The notes below the pieces were generated by a model. It saw only the letters and a list, made by a program, of their open reading frames with translations. It made no database searches and was not told the origin of the DNA. Shown here one piece after another: positions 8,034-14,579 of a stretch of DNA of 44,918 bases (position 1 is its first letter; each line of letters starts with the position of its first letter). Made by a program: the position numbers and the translations under genes. The stretch lies in assembly GCF_003602235.1 (NCBI RefSeq), contig NZ_QZVS01000064.1, positions 220 through 45,137 on the forward strand. The letters are read 5' to 3'. This DNA is from Cryobacterium melibiosiphilum. Its GTDB lineage: Bacteria; Actinomycetota; Actinomycetes; Actinomycetales; Microbacteriaceae.

Positions 8034-8492
8034 CTAGTCGCAGTCGACCCCGGCCGCGCTCCCACCGAGACGCAGGCGGTCGCAGAGCGCCGTGAGTTGC
8101 ACAAGTTCCGCTGTGCTCAGGGAATCACCGATCCGATCGGTGATCGTGCCCATGTGATCGACGGCGACCCGACGGAACAGGGCGTAACCGGCATCCGTCA
8201 GTTCAACGATGGCACCGCGGCCGTCGAGCGGGTCGGTCACCTTGTCCACGTATCCGCGGGAGACCAGCCGGTCGACCAGGCGGCTCACGCTCGGCTGGGT
8301 CAACAGCACGTGCTGGTTCAGTTCCCTCAGACGGATGCGCCGATCCGGCTGCCGAGACAGGTTGAACATCACGTCGTACTCGTTAAACGATATGTCGCGG
8401 GACGGAAATTCCGCGACCAGGCTGCGCATGATCGCGACCTGGGCGCGAAAGAGCGATTCCCAGGCAGCCACAGCCACGGCTCTATCGGTCAC
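8034..8492 (-). CDS. MarR-family transcriptional regulator
   Basis: The 152-residue protein has the MarR fold: a helical N-terminus, a winged helix with RLRELNQHVLLTQPSVSRLVDRLVSRGYV (split here across residues about 60-88) and the wing motif DPLDGRG before a C-terminal dimerisation helix. The GTG at 8492 has GAGGAG five bases upstream; a GTG at 8504 in the same frame has no such site. MarR proteins repress by binding inverted repeats and release DNA on binding small aromatic ligands. An inverted repeat CTCTC-N7-GAGAG overlapping a TATTCT -10 sits just upstream and could be its own operator. The SDR gene follows on the same strand. Confidence 0.88.
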   Translation of the reverse strand: MTDRAVAVAAWESLFRAQVAIMRSLVAEFPSRDISFNEYDVMFNLSRQPDRRIRLRELNQHVLLTQPSVSRLVDRLVSRGYVDKVTDPLDGRGAIVELTDAGYALFRRVAVDHMGTITDRIGDSLSTAELVQLTALCDRLRLGGSAAGVDCD

Positions 8493-8508
8493 CAGACTCC
8501 TCACGTCG

Positions 8509-8525
8509 CTCTCCAGAATAGAGAG
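8509..8525 (-). promoter_or_regulatory. Candidate MarR operator overlapping the promoter
   Basis: CTCTC and GAGAG arms are separated by 7 bases and overlap TATTCT on the minus strand, 17-33 bases before the MarR start. This suits autoregulation but is inferred from position. Confidence 0.35.
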
Positions 8526-8716
8526 TGTCGGCCGTGGGGGCCGAATCGGCGGGGAGGGTGGGAGGCAATTCGTGGTTCACGGACAACTCGCAGGAGAAAA
8601 TCGTGCTGAGGAGTGGCATCCGTTATGCGTTCGTTATATATTTTAGGTGCGTCAACCGTTTGCTGTGGCGGACGACGTGAAATGTGATTGCAGGACACTC
8701 TTGGTGCAAGGGAAGA
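8526..8716. other. Non-coding stretch between the MarR promoter and the terminator hairpin
   Basis: No convincing reading frame or RNA is visible. The only notable part is an AT-rich patch around 8629-8646, unusual for this GC-rich sequence. Confidence 0.5.
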
Positions 8717-8746
8717 GGGTCGGTCGTAGCCCCCTACGACCGGCCC
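8717..8746 (-). terminator. Strong hairpin after the winged-helix regulator
   Basis: GGGTCGGTCGTAG (8717-8729) pairs with CTACGACCGGCCC (8734-8746) over 13 bp with one G-U and a CCCC loop. On the minus strand it is 54 bases after the stop codon and is followed by a pyrimidine-rich run with several T residues. Confidence 0.65.
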
Positions 8747-8800
8747 TCGAGTGCGTTAAGGCCGCGTTGCACAGGGGGAGCCGCACCTGATCTGCCGAGG

Positions 8801-9502
8801 CTAGAAGCGGTCTGAGCTCGCGGTCGGTGCGTGCTGGATCGACACGTCGGCGTGGCGGTCGAAGCGGTAACCCACGCCGCGCACGGTGCGCACGATGTCT
8901 TCGTAGCGGCCGAGCTTGGCGCGCAGGCGACGCACGTGCACGTCGATGGTGCGCTCGTTCGGTGCTTCGTCCTCGTCGGCGGCATTCCAGAGCGCCGAGA
9001 TGATCTCGGCGCGCTCAATGGTGCGGCCCTCACGCAGCACGAGGTACTGCAGCAGCTCGAACTCCTTGTAGGTCAGCGCCGCCGTCTCGTTGTCGAGCAC
9101 CACGCGCTTGCGGGACAGGTCGACGACGACTCCGCTGCGTTCGCTGGCCGGCTCCTCAGCCTCGGTGCGGTGGGCGGCCAGTGCGGCCGGGTCCTGCAGG
9201 GCGAGGCGCACGACGTCGACGTCGCGTCCGCCTGCGCCCTGGGGGGCCAGCGCGACCGCGGCGTAGGTCTCGGCGGTCGGTGCCAGTTCAGCGGCGAGGG
9301 CCTTGAGCGCCTCGACGATGCGGTTCAGGTTGGTGCCGGCGGCCGCGGCCTTGGCCTCGTCGATGCCGACGTAGAGCACGAAGCCGCGGGCCTCGGTGCC
9401 GCTCGGCACAGCGCGGATGCGGGGCGCCGGGGCGACGGGCGGCTCGGCGAGGGTCAGGGGGGTGAAGGCGGGGCGGCTGGAGTGGATGTGGGCGAGTGAC
9501 AT
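8801..9502 (-). CDS. Winged-helix transcriptional regulator lacking a receiver domain
   Basis: The 233-residue protein has a C-terminal OmpR-type winged helix (residues about 125-215), recognisable by LTYKEFELLQYLV, the recognition helix NERTIDVHVRRLRAKL and RTVRGVGYRFD. The N-terminal half is not a normal receiver. An Ala/Pro-rich start (1-38) is followed by a small domain (about 39-110, GFVLYVGIDEAKA and a Leu/Ala-rich helix) with no phospho-acceptor Asp or switch Lys in the expected places. It may therefore sense its signal without phosphorylation. The ATG at 9502 follows AAAGGA at good spacing. It is a single gene with a long predicted 5' leader of about 300 bases. It is similar in plan to actinobacterial orphan regulators such as GlnR, but identity is not established. 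Confidence 0.85.
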   Translation of the reverse strand: MSLAHIHSSRPAFTPLTLAEPPVAPAPRIRAVPSGTEARGFVLYVGIDEAKAAAAGTNLNRIVEALKALAAELAPTAETYAAVALAPQGAGGRDVDVVRLALQDPAALAAHRTEAEEPASERSGVVVDLSRKRVVLDNETAALTYKEFELLQYLVLREGRTIERAEIISALWNAADEDEAPNERTIDVHVRRLRAKLGRYEDIVRTVRGVGYRFDRHADVSIQHAPTASSDRF

Positions 9503-9703
9503 GGGAAGAATCCTTTGACTGGATGCTGCACGGAACCCGTCCGCGGCGCGGGTGCGGGTTCGAAACTGTGGCCCCTCGGTACGACTGACGGCATTGCGTC
9601 AGGCGAGAGGAAAGCCGGAATGCGAACGCTTCAACGAGAAGCTTTCGGGGAACTCGACCGCGGCGCTATCGGTGCGGGGCGGGAGTTCGGCGAGGTGCGT
9701 ACG

Positions 9704-9754
9704 TTAGCGGCACATTCGGCAACAGACAGCGCTGAAGATGCCGGGCATCATCAT
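9704..9754 (-). CDS. Candidate leader peptide (16 codons, cysteine-containing)
   Basis: Within the predicted 5' leader of the winged-helix gene, three consecutive ATG codons (9754-9746) open a 16-codon frame ending in TAA. It encodes a peptide finishing in VCCRMCR, with three Cys codons among its last six. The starts sit in the loop of a hairpin formed by GCCGG and CCGGC arms. No clear ribosome site is visible, and such a short frame can arise by chance. In mycobacteria, short ORFs rich in Cys codons act as cysteine-responsive attenuators, which is the reason to note it. Confidence 0.25.
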   Translation of the reverse strand: MMMPGIFSAVCCRMCR

Positions 9755-9815
9755 GCCGGCAGTCCCGGGAGCCTCGAGGGAGGTCAGGGGGTTTGCTCGC
9801 GTTGTCATAAATGTG

Positions 9816-9845
9816 AGTAAAGCGGAGTGTGACGGCATGTGTCAA
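9816..9845 (-). promoter_or_regulatory. Probable promoter of the winged-helix regulator
   Basis: On the minus strand TTGACA (9845-9840) is followed after 18 bases by TTTACT (9821-9816). This is the best -35 in the window and predicts a 5' leader of about 305 bases before the start at 9502. Confidence 0.5.
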
Positions 9846-9899
9846 TTTGGTGACGCCGAGTGGCGGAATGAGTCACGCAACACGTTCACGAGGGCCGAG

Positions 9900-9927
9900 C
9901 TGATTCGGCGGATCCGCCTTGAATCAG
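9900..9927. promoter_or_regulatory. Palindrome upstream of the regulator promoter
   Basis: CTGATTC and GAATCAG arms flank the perfect 12-bp palindrome GGCGGATCCGCC with a 2-base offset. It lies about 55 bp before the -35 box and looks like a protein-binding operator; the protein is unknown. Confidence 0.35.
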
Positions 9928-9986
9928 TGGTTCATCACAGAAGATTTTCTAGAATTGCACTTTATCAAAGATAATTGAACTTCAGG

Positions 9987-10012
9987 CCTGCGGGCCTGTC
10001 ACGGCCCGCAGG
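9987..10012 (-). terminator. Terminator hairpin of upp
   Basis: CCTGCGGGCC and GGCCCGCAGG form a perfect 10-bp stem with a 6-base loop, 33 bases after the upp stop on the minus strand. The following T tract is weak. Confidence 0.65.
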
Positions 10013-10045
10013 TCCTGCATGTGACGCTGGTGGTCGGGCTCGATC

Positions 10046-10678
10046 TCAGACCAGGCCGTAGAGGCGGTCGCCGGCATCGCCGAGTCCGGGCACGATGTAG
10101 CCGAGCTCGTTGAGGCGTTCATCGACCGCGCCGAGCACGATCGTGACCTCGCGACCTTCCAGCGCCTTCTCCACGGCGGCGAGCCCCTCGGGGGCGGCCA
10201 GGATGCAGATCGCGGTGACGTCGACGGCGCCGCGGGCGAACAGAAAGTTGATCGCCGCGATCAGCGAACCGCCGGTGGCGAGCATCGGGTCGAGAACGAA
10301 ACACTGCCGATCCGACAGGTCGTCGGGCAGGCGCTCGGCGTAGGTCGTGGGCTCGAGGGTCTCCTCGTTGCGCTGCATGCCCAGAAAGCCCACTTCGGCG
10401 GTCGGCAGCATCTTCACCATGCCTTCCAGCATCCCGAGTCCCGCACGCAGGATCGGCACGACGAGCGGCTTGGGGTCGCTGATGCGCACCCCCTGGGCCG
10501 GGGAGACCGGGGTCTGCACGGTCACGGGCTCAACCCGCACACCGCGCGTTCCCTCATAGGCGAGCAACGTCATGAGCTCTTCGACAAGGGAGCGGAACAG
10601 CGGCGACGGCGTGTTCTGGTCTCGCAATACCGTGAGCTTGTGCGTGATGAGCGGATGGTCGGCAACATGAACTCGCAT
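10046..10678 (-). CDS. upp: Uracil phosphoribosyltransferase
   Basis: The 210-residue protein makes UMP from uracil and phosphoribosyl pyrophosphate in cytosolic pyrimidine salvage. The PRPP-binding loop [11 protein letters not shown] is at residues 128-138, and the uracil-binding C-terminus has [11 protein letters not shown]. The N-terminus [15 protein letters not shown] is typical of the family. The length of about 210 residues is standard. An ATG at 11014 in the same frame would add about 112 residues overlapping the divergent tadA gene and is not credible. The chosen ATG has TAGAAT 7 bases before it and no ribosome site, so translation is probably leaderless. It is divergent from tadA with 64 bp between start codons. 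Confidence 0.97.
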   Translation of the reverse strand: MRVHVADHPLITHKLTVLRDQNTPSPLFRSLVEELMTLLAYEGTRGVRVEPVTVQTPVSPAQGVRISDPKPLVVPILRAGLGMLEGMVKMLPTAEVGFLGMQRNEETLEPTTYAERLPDDLSDRQCFVLDPMLATGGSLIAAINFLFARGAVDVTAICILAAPEGLAAVEKALEGREVTIVLGAVDERLNELGYIVPGLGDAGDRLYGLV

Positions 10679-10685
10679 AGGCTCA

Positions 10686-10720
10686 ATTCTATCAGCGGGC
10701 CCTGGGTCTCTCAGTGGGCC
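10686..10720 (-). promoter_or_regulatory. upp promoter (leaderless)
   Basis: TAGAAT (10691-10686) lies 7 bases before the upp ATG. CTGAGA about 17 bases further upstream is a possible, weak -35. Confidence 0.5.
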
Positions 10721-10742
10721 TGGGGGCGCAGCGAGGTAGGAC

Positions 10743-11219
10743 ATGGTCGAGAACCGCACAGAACAGCACGCCGCGTGGATGCGACTGGCCCTGGTCGAAG
10801 CGCGCGCCGCGCTGGCAACCGGTGACGTTCCCGTCGGCGCCGTGATCCTCGACGCGAGCGGCGCGGTCATCGGCCGCGGACACAACGAGCGTGAGCTGCA
10901 CCAGGACCCCACGCTGCACGCGGAGGTCGTCGCGATCCGCGCGGCAGCCGCCGCGACGGGGGACTGGCACCTCACCGGCTGCACCCTCGTCGTGACTCTC
11001 GAACCCTGTGTCATGTGTGCGGGGGCGATTCTCGCCGCTCGCCTTCCCGTGGTCGTCTTCGGCGCCTGGGACGAGAAGGCCGGGGCGGTCGGCTCCGTCT
11101 ACGACGTGCTGCGCGATCGGCGCCTGAATCACCGGGTTGAGGTGATCGCCGGCATCAACGCCGACGAGGGGGCCCGCCTGCTGCTGGACTTCTTCGAAGA
11201 CCCCGCCCGCCGCGGCTGA
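10743..11219 (+). CDS. tadA: tRNA adenosine(34) deaminase
   Basis: The 158-residue protein is a zinc deaminase that converts A34 to inosine in tRNA-Arg(ACG). The zinc and catalytic motifs are H59-A-E61 and P88-C89-V-M-C92. The deaminase fold covers residues about 10-150, and the length fits the family. The ATG at 10743 follows GAGGTAGGAC. Its substrate tRNA is encoded at 1872 in this window. Cytosine deaminases of related fold are the alternative, but HAE spacing, PCVMC and size favour TadA. It reads divergently from upp, and proC follows 74 bp later on the same strand from its own promoter. Confidence 0.95.
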   Translation: MVENRTEQHAAWMRLALVEARAALATGDVPVGAVILDASGAVIGRGHNERELHQDPTLHAEVVAIRAAAAATGDWHLTGCTLVVTLEPCVMCAGAILAARLPVVVFGAWDEKAGAVGSVYDVLRDRRLNHRVEVIAGINADEGARLLLDFFEDPARRG

Positions 11220-11281
11220 GATGCCCGCACAACCAGAAGACCCGTCACAAGCCAGATAAAGCCTGAAAAATCTGGAAAAAC

Positions 11282-11287
11282 TACACT
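11282..11287 (+). promoter_or_regulatory. -10 element of proC (leaderless start)
   Basis: TACACT ends 6 bases before the proC ATG at 11294, with no Shine-Dalgarno sequence between. Confidence 0.5.
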
Positions 11288-11293
11288 GGTTGA

Positions 11294-12142
11294 ATGACTT
11301 CTTCTACAACCGTGACCCTGCCCACCATCGCATTCCTCGGAGCCGGCTCCATGGCGCGGGCCGTTCTGGCCGGATTGCTGAAGCCGGGCGTCGAGGTGAC
11401 CGGCGGCATCCGCACCACCAATCGCAGCAGTGAACGTGCCGCCGAACTGGCCGACACCGTGGGGGTGACGGCGTTCGCGACCGAGACGGATGCCGACGCC
11501 AACCTCACGGCCATCAGCGGTGCCGAGATCGTGGTCGTCGCCGTCAAGCCCTACATGGTGCCCGACCTGCTCGCCGAGATCGCCGACTACCTCGCGCCCG
11601 GAACCCTCGTCATCAGCGTCTGCGCCGGCGTGACCGTCGCGACGTTCGAATCGCTGCTGCCGGCATCCGTGCACGTGATTCGCTCGATGCCCAACACGCC
11701 CGCCGTCGTCGGTATGGCCGTGACCGGCCTGAGCGCCGGCTCGCGTTCGACTGTTGAGGACCTCGCCCTCGCCCAGGCCCTGTTCGGCACGGTCGGCGAC
11801 GTGCTCGTCGTTCCCGAGGAGAAGCTCGACGCCCTCAGTACGATCTCCGGTTCCGGTCCGGCCTACGTGTTCTTCTTGATCGAGCAGTTCACCGCGACCG
11901 CGATCGACAAGGGCTTTACGCCCGAAGAGGCCGCCGTGATGGTCAACGGCACCTTCCTCGGCGCGAGCGCGCTGCTCGCGGTCTCCGACAAGACCCCCAC
12001 CCAGCTGCGCCGCCAGGTCACGAGCCCCGGCGGCACCACCGAGCAGGCCGTGGGCGAGCTGCAGAAGGTCGATTTCAAGGCGATCTTCGACACCGCGACG
12101 GATGCCGCCCTCGCCCGAGCGCGCGAACTCGCCAAGTCCTAG
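11294..12142 (+). CDS. proC: Pyrroline-5-carboxylate reductase
   Basis: The 282-residue enzyme catalyses the last step of proline synthesis, NAD(P)H-dependent reduction of 1-pyrroline-5-carboxylate. The Rossmann motif FLGAGSMA is at residues 14-21, followed by the VKPYM and SMPNTP signatures. The C-terminal dimerisation domain has ISGSGPAYVFF and the family signature VTSPGGTTEQAV. Length is normal. The ATG at 11294 has TACACT 6 bases upstream. In Mycobacterium tuberculosis proC is next to an excisionase-like gene and bS22; here the corresponding two genes are 4.5 kb downstream, so the linkage is only partly kept. Confidence 0.97.
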   Translation: MTSSTTVTLPTIAFLGAGSMARAVLAGLLKPGVEVTGGIRTTNRSSERAAELADTVGVTAFATETDADANLTAISGAEIVVVAVKPYMVPDLLAEIADYLAPGTLVISVCAGVTVATFESLLPASVHVIRSMPNTPAVVGMAVTGLSAGSRSTVEDLALAQALFGTVGDVLVVPEEKLDALSTISGSGPAYVFFLIEQFTATAIDKGFTPEEAAVMVNGTFLGASALLAVSDKTPTQLRRQVTSPGGTTEQAVGELQKVDFKAIFDTATDAALARARELAKS

Positions 12143-12150
12143 CTCGTCCC

Positions 12151-12226
12151 GCCCGCGCATAGTGAGGTGCGGAGATCGTGCCTTCGCGAGCGACACGAAG
12201 GTGCGAAGTCCGCACCTTACGCGGGC
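12151..12226. terminator. Nested palindrome between convergent proC and the ParA-like gene
   Basis: Three pairs of arms are nested: GCCCGCG (12151) with CGCGGGC (12220), AGGTGCGGA (12165) with TCCGCACCT (12209), and CCTTCG (12181) with CGAAGG (12196). The symmetry and the convergent position suit a bidirectional terminator or a small palindromic repeat element. T runs are short. Confidence 0.5.
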
Positions 12227-12244
12227 TTTCCGGCTGGCGGAGGG

Positions 12245-13861
12245 TTAGAGGCCCTCGGCGATCGAGGCGGTGGCGAGCAGCCACGCGGCGCGGGTGCGCG
12301 GAGCGAGCGCGTCGACGTTCAGCGGCCCGCCACTGACCAGTGACGCATCGAACGGAACGTCGAGCACCGACCGGGTCAGCTGGGCGAAGTGATCGTGCAG
12401 GCGCCGCGACAGCTGCGGGTCCGCGGTCTTCGACGGTGAGGCCAGAATCGTCACAGCCTGGGCGACCTTGTCGGCGTGGCCCTTCGCGCGCAGCCCGTCG
12501 ATGAGGGCGGCGGCGCCGAAGCCGGTGTCCTCTCGAATCGTCGACACGATCACCAGCTGGTCGGCGGTCTCGACTGCGGCCTCCCAGTTTGAGGCGCGCA
12601 TATTGTTGCCGGTGTCGATGACGAGCACCCGGTAGAAGCGGCTGAGCGTGGAGTGCAGCCGGCCGAACGCGGCCGCGTCGATGCTCGCGGCGCCGGCCGG
12701 GTCGAGGTCGGAGGCGAGGGCGTCGAACTGGGCGTCGCCTTGGGCGCGCACATAGTCATCGAGGTCTCCGACCCGGGCCTCGCCGTCGCCGAAGCGTTCG
12801 AGGTCGCGCAGCAGGTCGACGGCGGTGTTGGTGTGCGCCGCGGCCTGGGCGCGCACGCCGAGGGTGCCCATGGTCTCGTTGTTGTCCCACGCGAGCGTGA
12901 ATCCGCCGCGGTAGGTGCCGAACGTCGCCGCGATCAGCAGCGTCGCCGTGGTCTTGTGCGCGCCGCCCTTGGGGTTCAACACCACGATCGTGCGCGGCCC
13001 GTTCAGCGTGCGCTGCACGCTGGAAATGGCATCCCGCTGTGCGAGTTCGGCGCCGCCGGGTGCGAACGTCACGAGGCCGCCGGTGATGCGTCCCACGGCG
13101 CCCTGCCAGCCCTGCTGGGCCGGCCCGGTTGCCGCCGGTGGCCGGGAGCCGAGAAAATCGGCCAGGTTGGGTGCGGTCTCGCCCGTTTCGTAGGCCTCGA
13201 GCGGTGCCGGGATCGTTTGCACAGCGGATGCCGTCGCCACGGCCTGCGCCGGGGTCGGTACAGGCGCAGGCGGTACGGGCGCTGGCGGCACCGTGAATGA
13301 CGGTACGGGCGCGCCGAGGGCCGCTGCCGCCGGGGCGGGAGCAGCAAGCACGGACAGGAACGGCGGATCCGGCACCCCAGTGGCGGGCCTGCTCGGGGCC
13401 GAGGCCGGTGCCGGTGCCGGCTCCGCTGCGGCGGTGCGTGAATGCTGCGCGGGTTCTTCCACTGCGTCGTCCACAGTTTCTTCTCTGGCGGCTGCAGCTG
13501 CGGCCGCCTCCCGGGCCGCGCGGCGGCTCATCGGCGGTGCAGTTGCGGTCGTGGCAGTGGCGGCAGAGGCCGGAGCGACCGTTCGGGTGCCGGCGCCGTC
13601 GGCCTCCACCAAGCCATCGACGTGCACCAGCAGGGGCCATTCGCCGTCATCGTCGACGATGAGCACGTGCAGGGAACGTCCGGCCTGTTCGGCCGAGGCG
13701 ACGACCCGGGTGATGATCTCTTCCCGCAGCCGCGCGTCATCCGTCGCCGTGATCGCCTGGCTGACGCCGTCAACGGTCAGCTCTGCGGTGGCATCGCTGC
13801 GCACCAGCGCCCTGATGTGCGGCGGGGCGATCGGGTGGGGTGTGGGCAAATCCTGGGGCAT
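12245..13861 (-). CDS. ParA/MinD-like ATPase with long Pro/Ala-rich N-terminus
   Basis: The 538-residue protein has a small N-terminal domain (about 15-85), a long Ala/Pro-rich disordered region (about 95-225), and a C-terminal P-loop ATPase of the ParA/MinD class (about 288-538). The deviant Walker A motif reads NPKGGAHKTT at 296-305. The usual Gly before the catalytic Lys (KGGxGKT) is His302, while K298 and K303 are kept. VLVIDTGNN matches the Walker B region. The plan recalls the EspI-like ATPases of actinobacterial type VII secretion, but no secretion genes are nearby. I chose the ATG at 13861 because a longer frame to 13972 would only add low-complexity sequence. The role could be protein positioning or surface assembly; unknown. 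Confidence 0.85.
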   Translation of the reverse strand: MPQDLPTPHPIAPPHIRALVRSDATAELTVDGVSQAITATDDARLREEIITRVVASAEQAGRSLHVLIVDDDGEWPLLVHVDGLVEADGAGTRTVAPASAATATTATAPPMSRRAAREAAAAAAAREETVDDAVEEPAQHSRTAAAEPAPAPASAPSRPATGVPDPPFLSVLAAPAPAAAALGAPVPSFTVPPAPVPPAPVPTPAQAVATASAVQTIPAPLEAYETGETAPNLADFLGSRPPAATGPAQQGWQGAVGRITGGLVTFAPGGAELAQRDAISSVQRTLNGPRTIVVLNPKGGAHKTTATLLIAATFGTYRGGFTLAWDNNETMGTLGVRAQAAAHTNTAVDLLRDLERFGDGEARVGDLDDYVRAQGDAQFDALASDLDPAGAASIDAAAFGRLHSTLSRFYRVLVIDTGNNMRASNWEAAVETADQLVIVSTIREDTGFGAAALIDGLRAKGHADKVAQAVTILASPSKTADPQLSRRLHDHFAQLTRSVLDVPFDASLVSGGPLNVDALAPRTRAAWLLATASIAEGL

Positions 13862-13907
13862 CGTGGATAACTTTCTGGGTGGTGCCGGTGGTCGACGGCC
13901 CGGGGGC

Positions 13908-14579
13908 TTAGGTTCCGAGGGCGGCGAACTTTTCAATATCGCCCTCGGTGCCCGAGACGATGATGAGGTCATGGTTCGAGACCACCGTTTCGGCGGTCGC
14001 GTAGGTGAATGGTTTGCCGGGGCTCTTCACTCCGACGACCGTGACACGGTGTTTGCTGCGCACGCCGGAGTCGATGAGGTTGAGGCCGCGGATCGGCTTC
14101 GGCGGATACATCTTGACCAGGGCGAAGTCGTCGTCGAACTCGATGAAGTCGAGCATGCGGCCCGAGACGAGGTGGGCGACCCGTTCGCCGGCCTCGGCCT
14201 CCGGGTAGATGACGTGGTTGGCGCCGATGCGCTCGAGGATCTTGCCGTGGGAGGTGGAGATGGCCTTCGCCCAGATTTGGGGAATGTTCAGGTCGACGAG
14301 GTTCGCGACGATGAGCACGCTCGCCTCGACCGAAGCGCCCGTGGCGCAGACGGCGATCGAGAAGTCTTCGGCTCCGATTTGGCGCAGCGCGTCGATGTTG
14401 CGGGCGTCCGCCTGCACGGCGTGGGTCACCCGTTCGGACCATTTCTGAACGAGCAGCTCACTGGTGTCCACGACGAGCACTTCGCGGCCCAGCCGGTCGA
14501 GCTGGCCGGCGGTCGCGGCACCGAACCGGCCCAGGCCGATGACCAGCACCGGCGCATCATGTTTGATCAGGTCAGCCAA
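13908..14579 (-). CDS. ktrA: KtrA-type potassium channel regulatory (RCK) subunit
   Basis: The 223-residue cytosolic protein has an N-terminal RCK/TrkA-N domain (about 8-130) with the nucleotide-binding motif GLGRFG (15-20) and an acidic D38 at the end of strand 2. A TrkA-C domain follows (about 140-223). Octameric rings of such proteins gate the KtrB membrane subunit in response to ATP/ADP. It starts at TTG 14579, with AAAGG 7 bases upstream, and overlaps the end of ktrB by 8 bases, so the two are translationally coupled. No other in-frame start fits the family's N-terminus. Confidence 0.93.
   Translation of the reverse strand: MADLIKHDAPVLVIGLGRFGAATAGQLDRLGREVLVVDTSELLVQKWSERVTHAVQADARNIDALRQIGAEDFSIAVCATGASVEASVLIVANLVDLNIPQIWAKAISTSHGKILERIGANHVIYPEAEAGERVAHLVSGRMLDFIEFDDDFALVKMYPPKPIRGLNLIDSGVRSKHRVTVVGVKSPGKPFTYATAETVVSNHDLIIVSGTEGDIEKFAALGT

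Noticed and set aside
9738..9974. 78-codon plus-strand frame in the regulator leader region
   Set aside because: No ribosome site, no motif, and it crosses the minus-strand promoter and the palindrome.
10679..11014. N-terminal extension of upp
   Set aside because: It overlaps the divergent tadA gene, is low-complexity, and the family start at 10678 has a promoter directly before it.
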